From: Mycobacterium sp. ST-F2
GTDB taxonomy: Bacteria; Actinomycetota; Actinomycetes; Mycobacteriales; Mycobacteriaceae
Assembly (NCBI RefSeq): GCF_001905655.1
Contig: NZ_JMHT01000011.1
Location: 1 to 46,110 of the forward strand
Direction: 5' to 3'
Length of the DNA stretch: 46,110 bases
How positions within the stretch are numbered: position 1 is the first letter of the stretch; every line of letters starts with the position of its first letter. Below are positions 1 to 7,559 of this stretch, one piece after another. The translations under genes and the position numbers were made by a program. Under the pieces are notes generated by a model. That model searched no databases. It saw only the letters and a program-made list of their open reading frames with translations, and was not told where the DNA came from.

Positions 1-68
1 AAAACGGAACAGCCCCAACGGTTGTCACCGCGTCCCGGGCCGACTTTCACCGACCGGCCCGGGAGACG

Positions 69-1031
69 GTGATCCGGTTCATCGCCGAACACAAGGACCA
101 TCAGGTGGCCGGCCCCGACGGCGGGGCCGGGCTGCGCTGGGGTGTCGAGCCCATGTGTGCCGTGCTGTCTGAGCACGGCACCGCGATCAGCCCGTCGACC
201 TACTACGAGTGGATCGCCAAGTCCCCGACCCGGCGCGAGATCCGCGATGCCGAGTTGGTCGAGATCATCACCGCGGCAAGGGAAGACAAGAAGAAGGGCA
301 GGTTCGTCCAGACGCTGGGGTCACGCAAGTTGTGGATCTGGCTACGCGGCCAGGGCCACGACGTCGCCCGCTGCACGGTGGAGCGGATCATGCGCGACAA
401 CGGGTGGGAGGGTGCCCGGTACGGGTCCAAACACAAGACCACCATCGCCGACGACAGCCATGTCCGGTATCCGGATCTGGTGGACCGCCGGTTCTACGCG
501 TCGGCGCCAAATCGGTTGTGGGTAGCCGACTTTACCTATGTGGCGACGTGGATGGGGTTCGTCTACGTCGCGTTCGTCATCGACGCGTACAGCCGCCGGA
601 TCGTGGGCTGGAGGGCCGCCCGGTCGATGACCACCGATCTGGTCCTCGACGCCGTCGAGCACGCATTCTTCACCCGCACCCAGGACGGCACCAGCTTGCG
701 CGGGCTCATTGCACACAGCGATGCGGGCAGCCAGTACACCTCGGTGGCGTTCACCCAGCGCCTCATCGACGAAGGCGTGGATCCCTCGGTCGGCTCCGTC
801 GGCGACGCCCTGGACAACGCGTTGGCCGAGACGACCGTCGGGTCGTTCAAGAACGAGGTGATCCGCCGGCAAGGGCCGTGGCGCGACGTCAACCAGGTCG
901 AGTTGGCCACCGCCGAATGGGTGGTGTGGTTCAACGCCGAGCGTCCGCATGAGTACCTCGACGACTTCACCCCCGAGGCCGTCGAGAAGCTCCACTACGA
1001 TCACAAACGCACCCCACCAAAGGCAGGGTGA
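69..1031 (+). CDS. IS3-family transposase OrfB (DDE catalytic subunit)
   Basis: A 320-residue protein of the IS3 OrfB / rve integrase-core family, which cuts and joins the ends of the insertion sequence. The N-terminal part (about residues 25-115) matches the HTH_21 type with the pattern SPSTYYEW. The catalytic triad appears intact: D154 in WVADFTYV, D218 in HSDAGSQYTS and E254 in DNALAETTVGSFKNE. The C-terminal WFNAERPHEYL is typical of the family. The GTG at 69 is only the first start in view; the same frame is open to the window edge, so translation may come from frameshifting out of orfA. The gene looks functional and not decayed. Confidence 0.92.
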   Translation: MIRFIAEHKDHQVAGPDGGAGLRWGVEPMCAVLSEHGTAISPSTYYEWIAKSPTRREIRDAELVEIITAAREDKKKGRFVQTLGSRKLWIWLRGQGHDVARCTVERIMRDNGWEGARYGSKHKTTIADDSHVRYPDLVDRRFYASAPNRLWVADFTYVATWMGFVYVAFVIDAYSRRIVGWRAARSMTTDLVLDAVEHAFFTRTQDGTSLRGLIAHSDAGSQYTSVAFTQRLIDEGVDPSVGSVGDALDNALAETTVGSFKNEVIRRQGPWRDVNQVELATAEWVVWFNAERPHEYLDDFTPEAVEKLHYDHKRTPPKAG

Positions 1032-1040
1032 TTCAACGAA

Positions 1041-1070
1041 CACAGCCTCCGGACTCGCCGGGAGGGGTCA
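1041..1070 (-). repeat. IS3-family right terminal inverted repeat
   Basis: The sequence runs from just after the transposase stop to the boundary with host DNA. On the minus strand it begins TGACCCCTCCCGG and continues through GTCCGGAGGCTG, the recognisable end of actinobacterial IS3 elements. The matching left end is not in the window. Confidence 0.7.
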
Positions 1071-1093
1071 GTATGAACGCAGTGACAATTTTC

Positions 1094-1108
1094 TGTGTTC
1101 TCAACACA
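1094..1108. promoter_or_regulatory. Perfect inverted repeat upstream of response regulator, possible operator
   Basis: TGTGTT-CTC-AACACA is a perfect 6-bp inverted repeat with a 3-bp centre. It lies in the 55 bp left between the insertion sequence and the response-regulator start at 1126. Its position suits autoregulation by the OmpR-type regulator, though these usually bind direct repeats; the role is an inference. Confidence 0.35.
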
Positions 1109-1125
1109 ATGGAAGAATGACAACG

Positions 1126-1899
1126 ATGTCGGTACCGCCCCGAGAGCGCCATCCCCGAGCCGCCGTGCTCGGCCAGCTGCCGCGTATGGAACGTGCCGAC
1201 GGTTCCCCTATCCGGGTGTTGCTGGTTGACGACGAGCCGGCGCTGACCAACCTGGTCAAGATGGCTTTGCACTACGAAGGCTGGGTCGTGGAGGTCGCGC
1301 ACAACGGCCGCGACGCGGTGGCCAAGTTCGGTGAGATGGAACCGGACATCGTGGTGCTGGACATCATGCTGCCCGACACCGACGGCCTGCAGCTGTTGCA
1401 GCGGGTCCGCGAGGCCGAGGGCTACACCCCGACGCTGTTTCTCACTGCGCGCGACTCGGTGATGGACCGGGTCACAGGGTTGACCGCCGGTGCTGACGAC
1501 TACATGACCAAGCCGTTCAGTCTCGAAGAGCTGGTGGCCCGGCTGCGCGGCCTGCTGCGCCGGTCCAGCCACATGGCGCCCGAGTCCGACGAGGTGCTCA
1601 AGGTCGGCGACATGGTGCTCAACGGCGCGAGCCGGGAAGTGACCCGGGCCGGAGAGCCGATCACGCTGACCGTCACCGAGTTCGAGCTGCTGCGCTACCT
1701 GATGCGTAACCCGCGACGGGCCATCGCCCGCGCGGAGATTCTCGACCGGGTGTGGAACTACGGGTTCGGCGGCAAGTCGAGCATCGTCGACCTCTACATC
1801 TCGTATCTGCGCAAGAAGATCGACGCCGATCGCGACCCGATGATCCACACAGTGCGCGGCGTGGGCTACATGCTGCGTCCTGCCGACGCGGAGGACTAA
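1126..1899 (+). CDS. OmpR/PhoP-family two-component response regulator
   Basis: A 257-residue DNA-binding response regulator. The receiver domain (about residues 29-140) carries the acidic pair D35/D36, the phospho-acceptor D79 in VVLDIMLPD, T107 and K129 in MTKPFS. The C-terminal part (about 155-255) is a winged-helix trans_reg_C domain ending in a typical VRGVGYMLR. I chose the ATG at 1126 because GGAAG at 1111-1115 is well spaced for it; 1117 and the in-frame ATG at 1186 are alternatives. The gene is followed after 10 bp by its sensor kinase, so the pair is an operon. Length and sequence recall TrcR-type regulators of M. tuberculosis, but I cannot settle orthology. An IS3 element ends 55 bp upstream and may have replaced the native promoter. 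Confidence 0.93.
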   Translation: MSVPPRERHPRAAVLGQLPRMERADGSPIRVLLVDDEPALTNLVKMALHYEGWVVEVAHNGRDAVAKFGEMEPDIVVLDIMLPDTDGLQLLQRVREAEGYTPTLFLTARDSVMDRVTGLTAGADDYMTKPFSLEELVARLRGLLRRSSHMAPESDEVLKVGDMVLNGASREVTRAGEPITLTVTEFELLRYLMRNPRRAIARAEILDRVWNYGFGGKSSIVDLYISYLRKKIDADRDPMIHTVRGVGYMLRPADAED

Positions 1900-1909
1900 C
1901 CTGCCCGAG

Positions 1910-3490
1910 GTGACGCGTGTGACCCGGGTACCGACGCGAGTACTTGCCCAGAATCCGGCTCAAGTCCCCTGGTGGCGTCCCCGGACCCTGCGTCGACGCC
2001 TGGTGCTCGGTGTCACCTCGTTGGTCTCGGTGGTGCTGCTGACGGTCGGGGTGCTGTCGGTGTACAGCCTGCACAGCTACGTATCGGCGATGAGCGACGG
2101 AGAACTGGCCCGCTCCCTCGATGCCCTCGGCCATTCGTACGACCGGCTCGAGATCAAGCGCGGTGATCCGGCGCACCCGATCGAGGCCGGAGAAGACGGC
2201 CTGACCGCGTTCGGCGGCCAGGCGCCGGGAAACCTCATCGCGGTGCTGCACAAGGGCGTCGTCGTGCAGTCGGCGGTCTTCCCCGATGGCGAACCGAAAC
2301 CTGTTGCGGCAGAAGTGGTCAAGGCCGTCGGCGGGCAGCAGTGGACGAACCTCGGGCCGCGGACGGTGAAACTGCCACGGCTCGGTTGGTACCGGCTGGC
2401 CGGGCAGGACGCCGGCGGCGGCGACGTGCTGGTCTCCGGGGTCTCCATGGAGGAGGCGAACAGTGTGGTGGCGCGCAAGACGGTGGCCGTGGCGGTCATG
2501 ACGCTGCTGGCCATCGCGCTGACGGCCGTCGGCACCATCGCGGTGGTGAACTACGCACTGCGGCCGCTGAGCCGCGTCGCCTCGACGGCGGCCAAGGTCG
2601 CACGGCGCAATTTCGACAGCGATGACCACCGCATCACCGAACGCGTCCGGCCGAGGGACACCGACCCGCGCACCGAGGTCGGCATCGTGGGGGACACGCT
2701 CAACAAACTTCTGGACAACGTCGACAGCGCACTGGCCGAACTCTCCGCGTCGCACCGCCGGACCCGGCAGTTCCTCACCGACGCCAGCCACGAGTTGCGG
2801 ACCCCGCTGGCCGCCATCCGCGGCTACGCCGAGCTGACCCGCCAGGACAGCGCGGCGCTGCCGGAAACCACGGAATACGCGCTGGCTCGCATCGAGTCCG
2901 AGGCGTACCGGATGACCGGTCTGGTGGAGGACCTGCTGCTGATCTCCCGACTGGAAGAGCGCCAGGACCTCGAGACCGACGACGTCGAAATGTGCGACCT
3001 GGTGATCAACGCTGTCAATGACGCCGCGGTGTCGTCCCCGGTGCACCGGTGGCGTTCGCGCCTGCCGGACGTACCGGTGTGGGTCCGCGGTGACCCGGCC
3101 CGGCTGCACCAGGTGGTCGGCAATCTGCTGGCCAATGCCAGGGTGCACACCCCGGCCGGAGTGACGGTCACAACCAGTTTGATACCGGGGCCCGGATATG
3201 TGGAATTGACGGTCGCCGACGACGGTCCGGGAATTGACGAAGAATTGTTGCCGGTCCTGTTCGACAGATTTGTGCGCGCCGACAAGTCGCGATCGCGGGC
3301 GCTCGGCAGTACCGGTCTGGGGCTGGCCATCGTGGCGACGATCGTCAACGCGCACGGCGGCAAGGTGAAAGTCGAATCAAGCACTGCTGGAACGATTTTC
3401 CGCGTTCGGCTGCCGATGCTCGGGGATGTCGGGGAGTACGTGACGGTGAGTGAGTCGCATACCCCGCACGTCTCCGAATCGAATATTTGA
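1910..3490 (+). CDS. Membrane sensor histidine kinase, partner of the preceding regulator
   Basis: A 526-residue HAMP-type sensor kinase. There are two membrane segments (about residues 31-53 and 191-213) enclosing an extracytoplasmic sensor of roughly 135 residues. A HAMP linker follows, then the HisKA dimerisation domain with phospho-acceptor H294 in DASHELRTPL, and an HATPase_c domain with an N box (NLLANARVHT), a G1 box (DDGPGID) and a G2 box (GLGLAI). It should autophosphorylate and pass phosphate to D79 of the upstream regulator. The GTG at 1910 is 10 bp after the regulator's stop. The sensor region is not one I can link to a ligand. The C-terminus has a short Ser/Thr/His tail after the kinase core. 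Confidence 0.93.
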   Translation: MTRVTRVPTRVLAQNPAQVPWWRPRTLRRRLVLGVTSLVSVVLLTVGVLSVYSLHSYVSAMSDGELARSLDALGHSYDRLEIKRGDPAHPIEAGEDGLTAFGGQAPGNLIAVLHKGVVVQSAVFPDGEPKPVAAEVVKAVGGQQWTNLGPRTVKLPRLGWYRLAGQDAGGGDVLVSGVSMEEANSVVARKTVAVAVMTLLAIALTAVGTIAVVNYALRPLSRVASTAAKVARRNFDSDDHRITERVRPRDTDPRTEVGIVGDTLNKLLDNVDSALAELSASHRRTRQFLTDASHELRTPLAAIRGYAELTRQDSAALPETTEYALARIESEAYRMTGLVEDLLLISRLEERQDLETDDVEMCDLVINAVNDAAVSSPVHRWRSRLPDVPVWVRGDPARLHQVVGNLLANARVHTPAGVTVTTSLIPGPGYVELTVADDGPGIDEELLPVLFDRFVRADKSRSRALGSTGLGLAIVATIVNAHGGKVKVESSTAGTIFRVRLPMLGDVGEYVTVSESHTPHVSESNI

Positions 3491-3627
3491 ATTCGGCCTG
3501 AATTCGCCTGATTTGTGCCGATATCCGTATGCGTTCGGCCTGAGGATGCGTTCTCCTGTCATTTTCGCGATTACCGTTGATCTTATTGATTAGGCGCCAT
3601 ATCGGTGCTGAATGCGGGAGAGGAAAA

Positions 3628-3927
3628 ATGATGAAGAATCCCTCGAAGATCCCAGTCGGAATCGGAATTGTCCTGGCATCGACGCTCGCGCTCGCGGCGC
3701 CGGCCGCGGCGCGCCCGGTGGTGCCGCCCGGCCCCGGGGAGTCCGCGGCGCAGACCATCCATCGGCTGCAGGCCGAGGGCTTCCGGGTGATCGAGTCCCG
3801 GATCGGCAGCGGATCCATCGACAAATGCACCGTCACCGCGGTGCGGCACGGCCGTGAGCTTTCGAGTCAGGGCGGCAGGCTGAACGGACAGACCACCACG
3901 GTGTACGTCGACCTCGGCTGCAAGTGA
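3628..3927 (+). CDS. Small secreted protein, 99 residues
   Basis: A small exported protein of unknown function. The ATG at 3628 (or the next ATG at 3631) follows GAGAGG. The N-terminus has a signal peptide: a lysine-bearing n-region, a hydrophobic core (about residues 9-22) and an Ala-x-Ala cleavage area near residue 27 (PAAARP). The mature chain of about 70 residues has one cysteine in KCTVTAV and another near the C-terminus (LGCK), which could form a disulfide. Such short secreted proteins with a central conserved cysteine are common in mycobacteria. A start at 3577 would add an unlikely N-terminal tail before the signal peptide. It stands alone, about 50 bp before another secreted protein. 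Confidence 0.72.
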   Translation: MMKNPSKIPVGIGIVLASTLALAAPAAARPVVPPGPGESAAQTIHRLQAEGFRVIESRIGSGSIDKCTVTAVRHGRELSSQGGRLNGQTTTVYVDLGCK

Positions 3928-3976
3928 TTCGCGGCTGACGCTGCGAGGTGCGGGCCTCGGGTTCTACTCTGAGCGG

Positions 3977-4534
3977 ATGTTCAGCAGATTCCTGATCGGT
4001 GCGGTCGCGGCCGCTTGGGCGATCTCGTTGGTGCCGGGCGTTGCCGCGGCCGCTCCGCCGCCGGAGCCGGTACCCCCACCACCGGGGCCCGCCGCGCCGA
4101 ACCTGAACGTGTTCAAACCCGTCACCCCGTCGACCTACGCCAGCAAGGACGGGACGTTCTACATGTTCCAGGCCCCCGGCGGTCTGACATGCATCATGCG
4201 CCGCAACGAAGGCGAGTACGGCTGTAGCGGCCCGATGCCGGGCGCCCCGGAGGGCACCAACGTCGTCGTCGGCCAGCAGGTCGGCGCGCCGGCCTTCAAC
4301 ACCTTGAACGGGCCGAAGTACGTCGGCGAGATGCCCGGGGCCGTGCAGACGCTGCCGGCCGGTTCGCGGATCACCTACCGCAACGTCACCTGCGGCACCG
4401 ACGGCACCATGACGGCGTGCGTCAACAGCTTCGACCAGTCCGGTTTCGTGGTCAGCCCGTCCGGCAGCTTCATCGTCAACGAGTCGAATCCGTTGCTGGA
4501 CAGGCCCAAAGACCGCAATCCCTACTTCAACTGA
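3977..4534 (+). CDS. Secreted conserved mycobacterial protein, 185 residues
   Basis: An exported protein of unknown function. A signal peptide (hydrophobic core about residues 5-20, cleavage near AAA-AP at 25-27) is followed by a proline-rich linker (about 28-42) and a globular part. The globular part has four cysteines, in GLTCIM, YGCSGP, VTCGTD and TACVNS, suggesting two disulfides. The family of mycobacterial secreted proteins with the GLTCxM...CSGP pattern has no function known to me. The start ATG at 3977 gives a good signal peptide. It is convergent with gpsA, with 30 bp between the two stops. It could form a unit with the small secreted protein just upstream on the same strand. Confidence 0.8.
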   Translation: MFSRFLIGAVAAAWAISLVPGVAAAAPPPEPVPPPPGPAAPNLNVFKPVTPSTYASKDGTFYMFQAPGGLTCIMRRNEGEYGCSGPMPGAPEGTNVVVGQQVGAPAFNTLNGPKYVGEMPGAVQTLPAGSRITYRNVTCGTDGTMTACVNSFDQSGFVVSPSGSFIVNESNPLLDRPKDRNPYFN

Positions 4535-4564
4535 TTGCCGTTCGGTTCCTCGCGTGCGCGGGAC

Positions 4565-5590
4565 TCAGAACCCCGAGCCGTGCACCTCGTGGCCGGGACT
4601 CTCGGCGGCCAGGCCGGCGTAGGCGTCCTCCACTTTGGCGCCGTGGTTGACCACCCGGTCGACTTCACGGGCGATCGGCATGTTGAGCCCGTGCGTCTCG
4701 GCGAACTCCATGATCACGCTGGCGGCTTTGACGCCCTCGGCGACCTGGTTCATCGACTCGATGATCTCCTCGATGGTCTTGCCCTGGCCCAGTTGTTCGC
4801 CGACATGCCGGTTGCGGCTGCGCTGGCTGGTGCAGGTGACGATCAGGTCGCCCATGCCGGCCAGGCCCGCGAAGGTGTCGCGGTTGCCGCCCATCGCCAC
4901 CCCGAGCCGGGACATCTCGGCCACCGCCCGGGCCATCACCAGGGCGCGGGTGTTCTCACCGATGCCCAGCGAGTACCCCATGCCGACGGCTATCGCGTAG
5001 ACGTTCTTGAGCGCCCCGGCCATCTCGACACCCACGACGTCGTCGGTGGTGTAGGTGCGAAAACGCCTGGTGCGGAACAACGTCGCGAGATTGGCGGCCA
5101 GGTGCTGATCCGGCATGGCCAGCACTGCGGCGGCCGCGTACCCCTCGGCGACCTCACGGGCGATGTTGGGCCCGGCCAGGATTCCGGCCGGGTGCCCGGG
5201 CAGCACCTCGTCCACGATCTGGCTCATCCGCATGTTGGTGCCCTGCTCCAGGCCCTTCACCAACGACACCACCGGAACCCACGGCCGCAGTTCCTTGGCC
5301 AGCTCGCCCAGCACGTTCCGGAAGCCGTGTGACGGCACACCCATCACGATGACGTCGGCGCAGCCCGCTGCCTCCGAGAAGTCGGTCGTGGCCCGCAGCG
5401 ATTCGGGCAGCGCTACGCCGTCACCCAGATACCGGCTGTTGCAATGCTTTTCGTTGATGTCGGCTGCGGTCTCCTCGGACCGCACCCACTGCAGCGTCGG
5501 GCCGCGGCGCGCGCAGATCGAAGCCACCGTGGTGCCCCAGGATCCGCCACCGAGGACGACGACGGTCGGTTCGCGCTGCGCTGATGCCAT
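4565..5590 (-). CDS. gpsA: Glycerol-3-phosphate dehydrogenase [NAD(P)+]
   Basis: A 341-residue cytosolic enzyme that reduces dihydroxyacetone phosphate to sn-glycerol 3-phosphate, the backbone for phospholipids. The N-terminal Rossmann fold has the expected VVVLGGGSWGTTVA motif (residues 9-22). The C-terminal domain carries LAGPNIAREVAEG, the lysine in GALKNVYAIAVG, and the substrate-binding VTCTSQRSRNRHVG. Length is normal for GpsA. I recall that M. tuberculosis gpdA1 lies close to a YajQ-family gene, and that neighbour is present here at 5654-6145, which supports the gpdA1 ortholog. The ATG start is at 5590, 63 bp from the stop of the YajQ-family gene, so the two may be cotranscribed. Confidence 0.95.
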   Translation of the reverse strand: MASAQREPTVVVLGGGSWGTTVASICARRGPTLQWVRSEETAADINEKHCNSRYLGDGVALPESLRATTDFSEAAGCADVIVMGVPSHGFRNVLGELAKELRPWVPVVSLVKGLEQGTNMRMSQIVDEVLPGHPAGILAGPNIAREVAEGYAAAAVLAMPDQHLAANLATLFRTRRFRTYTTDDVVGVEMAGALKNVYAIAVGMGYSLGIGENTRALVMARAVAEMSRLGVAMGGNRDTFAGLAGMGDLIVTCTSQRSRNRHVGEQLGQGKTIEEIIESMNQVAEGVKAASVIMEFAETHGLNMPIAREVDRVVNHGAKVEDAYAGLAAESPGHEVHGSGF

Positions 5591-5653
5591 GCCGACAGGC
5601 TATGTCGACGGGCCGGGTCGGCGGTGCGGTTTCCGGCCAGCGACTCCTGAGCG

Positions 5654-6145
5654 CTACCGGTAGTTGACGAACTGCAGCGCCACGTCCAGGTCCGCGCCCT
5701 TCAGCAGAGCGATGACGGCCTGCAGGTCGTCGCGCTTCTTGCTGGACACCCGGATCTCGTCGCCCTGAATCTGCGCCTTGACGCCCTTGGGGCCCTCGTC
5801 GCGGATGATCTTGGTGATCTTCTTGGCTTGCTCGCTGCTGATGCCCTGCTGCAACGTGCCCGAGACCCGGTAGGTCTTGCCGCTGGGCTGCGGGTCGCCG
5901 GCGTCGAACGCCTTCATCGAGATGTCGCGGCGGACCAGCTTCTCCTTGAACACGTCGACCGCGGCCTTGACGCGCTCCTCGGTCGAGCTGACCAGCTCGA
6001 TGACCTCATCGCCCTTCCAGGCGATGGTGGTGTCGGTACCGCGGAAGTCGAAACGGGTGGACAGCTCCTTGGCGGCCTGGTTGAGGGCATTGTCGACCTC
6101 CTGTCGGTCGACCTTGCTGACGATGTCGAACGATGAATCCGCCAT
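5654..6145 (-). CDS. yajQ: YajQ-family nucleotide-binding protein (UPF0234)
   Basis: A 163-residue protein that matches the YajQ/UPF0234 family over its whole length, starting [17 protein letters not shown] and ending with the family's QFVNYR type of C-terminus. The family folds as two ferredoxin-like domains; members bind RNA or nucleotides, and some bind cyclic di-GMP. That last point is of interest because a GGDEF diguanylate cyclase is encoded at 10421-11563, but no direct link is visible. The ATG at 6145 opens close to the tRNA-Tyr gene on the other strand (divergent, about 116 bp apart). The function in mycobacteria is not established. Confidence 0.92.
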   Translation of the reverse strand: MADSSFDIVSKVDRQEVDNALNQAAKELSTRFDFRGTDTTIAWKGDEVIELVSSTEERVKAAVDVFKEKLVRRDISMKAFDAGDPQPSGKTYRVSGTLQQGISSEQAKKITKIIRDEGPKGVKAQIQGDEIRVSSKKRDDLQAVIALLKGADLDVALQFVNYR

Positions 6146-6261
6146 TGGATTGCCTCTCCGTGTGTCCGCCCCTGCTCAGGAGCCCGTTTTCGTGTTCGGT
6201 ACATCTTCGTTGTACTCTGCTACTCGCGCCAAACCCGGTACCCCCGGAGGGCGACGAACCC

Positions 6262-6344
6262 GGCAGGTTGCCCGAGCGGCCAATGGGAGCGGACTGTAAA
6301 TCCGTCGGCGAAAGCCTACACAGGTTCGAATCCTGTACCTGCCA
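6262..6344 (+). tRNA. tRNA-Tyr (anticodon GTA)
   Basis: The acceptor arms GGCAGGT (6262-6268) and ACCTGCC (6337-6343) pair perfectly, with discriminator A at 6344 and no encoded CCA. The anticodon loop CTGTAAA (6294-6300) sits between GCGGA and TCCGT and gives anticodon GTA. A long variable arm makes it a class II tRNA, as expected for bacterial tRNA-Tyr, and the T-arm GGTTCGAATCC is present. A terminator follows at once, and an accessory region begins after it. Confidence 0.97.
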
Positions 6345-6350
6345 CACTGA

Positions 6351-6376
6351 TCAGGCCCCCTTTCGAGGGGGCCTGA
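6351..6376 (+). terminator. Intrinsic terminator after tRNA-Tyr
   Basis: TCAGGCCCCC and GGGGGCCTGA form a perfect 10-bp stem with the loop TTTCGA, 6 bases after the tRNA. There is no strong U-tract, as is common for mycobacterial terminators. Confidence 0.8.
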
Positions 6377-6740
6377 TGTGCTTCGCACGCCCAATCGTGA
6401 CGGATGGTTAGCACGTCTGTAACTCCGTGCGGGAGTGGTTTGTGTGTACGTGCGGGCCGGGCGAAGGCCCGCCTTTCGTAGTTGAGCTCCGTGGGCAGGT
6501 GACAGCACTCCGGTCACGCTGCCGGAACGGTTCGTGCTGCCGATTGGCGAACTGATCGCGAAGCACCCCTCACGGTGACTGCGATGCCGCCAGTAGTCGA
6601 GTCGGATGGCCAGGGTGTCCAGCCGACCCCCATGGCGGACAACGAACGGTAAAGCGGTGAGCCGGGACTACCTGCAACTGCGGGGCAGGCGGAACATCGC
6701 AACCGCCTGGTTGTCGTAGGTGTGAAGTAGAGTGTGAAGT
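6377..6740. other. Gene-poor junction between tRNA-Tyr and accessory cassette, with remnant reading frames
   Basis: No intact gene is visible. A short plus-strand frame at 6486-6578 encodes about 30 residues ending in TPVTLPERFVLPIGELIAKH and a stop. Its composition is gene-like and faintly resembles an internal stretch of tyrosine integrases, but it is far too short to classify. Its stop overlaps the GTG of a 25-codon frame at 6575-6652. These look like leftovers of a decayed element inserted beside the tRNA. A GC-rich hairpin (GCGGGCC ... GGCCCGC, about 6452-6472) also occurs. Confidence 0.45.
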
Positions 6741-6741
6741 A
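6720..6741 (+). promoter_or_regulatory. Candidate promoter and 10-bp direct repeat at the start of the accessory cassette
   Basis: GTGTGAAGTA occurs at 6720-6729 and again at 6732-6741, with the second copy running into the ATG at 6741. TAGAGT at 6728-6733 fits a mycobacterial -10 (TAnnnT) and would place transcription start at or next to the ATG, giving a leaderless mRNA. No ribosome binding site is seen, which fits. The repeats could also be an operator for the helix-turn-helix protein encoded downstream; this is inference. Confidence 0.4.
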
Positions 6742-7559
6742 TGGCGACCACTCCGAATCCCTTCGCCGTGCAAGAGCCCGGATACATCCCTCTTGAACCT
6801 GATCCGCTGGTTCGCACCATCGCGCAAGTCAGATTCCAGCAACTGACGAAGTTCACCTCCAACGAGGACGCCGTTGCGGCCGCCATCGCAGCGGCACTCG
6901 CTGACGATTACCCGCTGATCGAGGAGGGGCGCGAGGTCTCGGTGACGCTGACGCCCGGTGGCATGACTGAGGGGAGCACCTCGACTCGGCTATGGCGGCT
7001 AGCAAGCGCGGACGGCTCGTGGCAGGTTAGCTTCGGAGGCACCTTCCTCAGTATCGACACGACCGCATACACACGCCGAAGCGATTTCGCACAGCGATTT
7101 GCTGCCGCGTGGGAGGCGCTGAATACGCAGGTGCTGGTGCCCTTCATAACCAGGCTGGGTGTGCGGTACATCAACCAGCTGACGGATCGGGAGGCGCACT
7201 TGAACAAGCTCTCCAAGCTGCTCCGACCTGAGGTGCTCGGAGTGGCGATTGTCGAGGAGCATCCTGCGGCCGAACTCATGTCGACTATCAGTGAGACGCA
7301 GTACCGGTTCGCAGATGGCGGTCGTTTCATGGCGCGGTGGGGGCTGCTCCCCGCGGGCGCGATCATCGACACCGCCAGCCAGCCGTGTGGCTACCCGACG
7401 TGGGTGCTCGACACCGACTCCTACCAAGAGTTCACCGCGGGAGCTAAGAAGCCAGATGACCTCATCGAGGACGTCAAGGCACTTTCTCTCCACGGGTACA
7501 GGTTCTTCCGTTGGGCAGTGACTGACGAGTTCCTCGCAGCATTCGGAGGACAGCTATGA
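6741..7559 (+). CDS. TIGR04255-family protein, first gene of accessory cassette
   Basis: A 272-residue cytosolic protein without signal peptide or membrane segment. It has the marks of the sporadically distributed TIGR04255 family: an N-terminal PLVRTIAQVRFQ strand (about residues 22-33), a central WQVSFGGTFLSIDTTAYTRR (about 92-111) followed by an amphipathic helix, and RLGVRYINQL (about 133-142). The biochemical function of the family is unknown. The stop codon overlaps the next gene's start (ATGA at 7556-7559), so the two are translationally coupled. Codon use has more A/T at third positions than the flanking core genes, consistent with horizontal transfer next to a tRNA. No ribosome binding site precedes the ATG; a leaderless start is likely. 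Confidence 0.8.
   Translation: MATTPNPFAVQEPGYIPLEPDPLVRTIAQVRFQQLTKFTSNEDAVAAAIAAALADDYPLIEEGREVSVTLTPGGMTEGSTSTRLWRLASADGSWQVSFGGTFLSIDTTAYTRRSDFAQRFAAAWEALNTQVLVPFITRLGVRYINQLTDREAHLNKLSKLLRPEVLGVAIVEEHPAAELMSTISETQYRFADGGRFMARWGLLPAGAIIDTASQPCGYPTWVLDTDSYQEFTAGAKKPDDLIEDVKALSLHGYRFFRWAVTDEFLAAFGGQL

Larger units (their letters stand above)
1..1070 (+). mobile_element. IS3-family insertion sequence, right part (left end outside window)
   Basis: The element holds a complete orfB-type transposase and ends in a terminal inverted repeat at 1041-1070 whose outer end reads, on the minus strand, TGACCCCTCCCGGCGAG. That is the usual form of IS3-family ends in actinobacteria. The orfA gene and left terminus lie before base 1, so target-site duplication cannot be checked. 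The reading frame of orfB stays open upstream of its GTG to the window edge, consistent with the orfA/orfB programmed frameshift arrangement of IS3 elements, but the frameshift site is not visible. The element ends about 56 bp before the response-regulator start at 1126. Confidence 0.85.

Noticed and set aside
1673..3355. Minus-strand open frame of 560 codons opposite the histidine kinase
   Set aside because: The kinase motifs on the plus strand are complete; the minus frame is Arg/His/Gln-rich without domain features.
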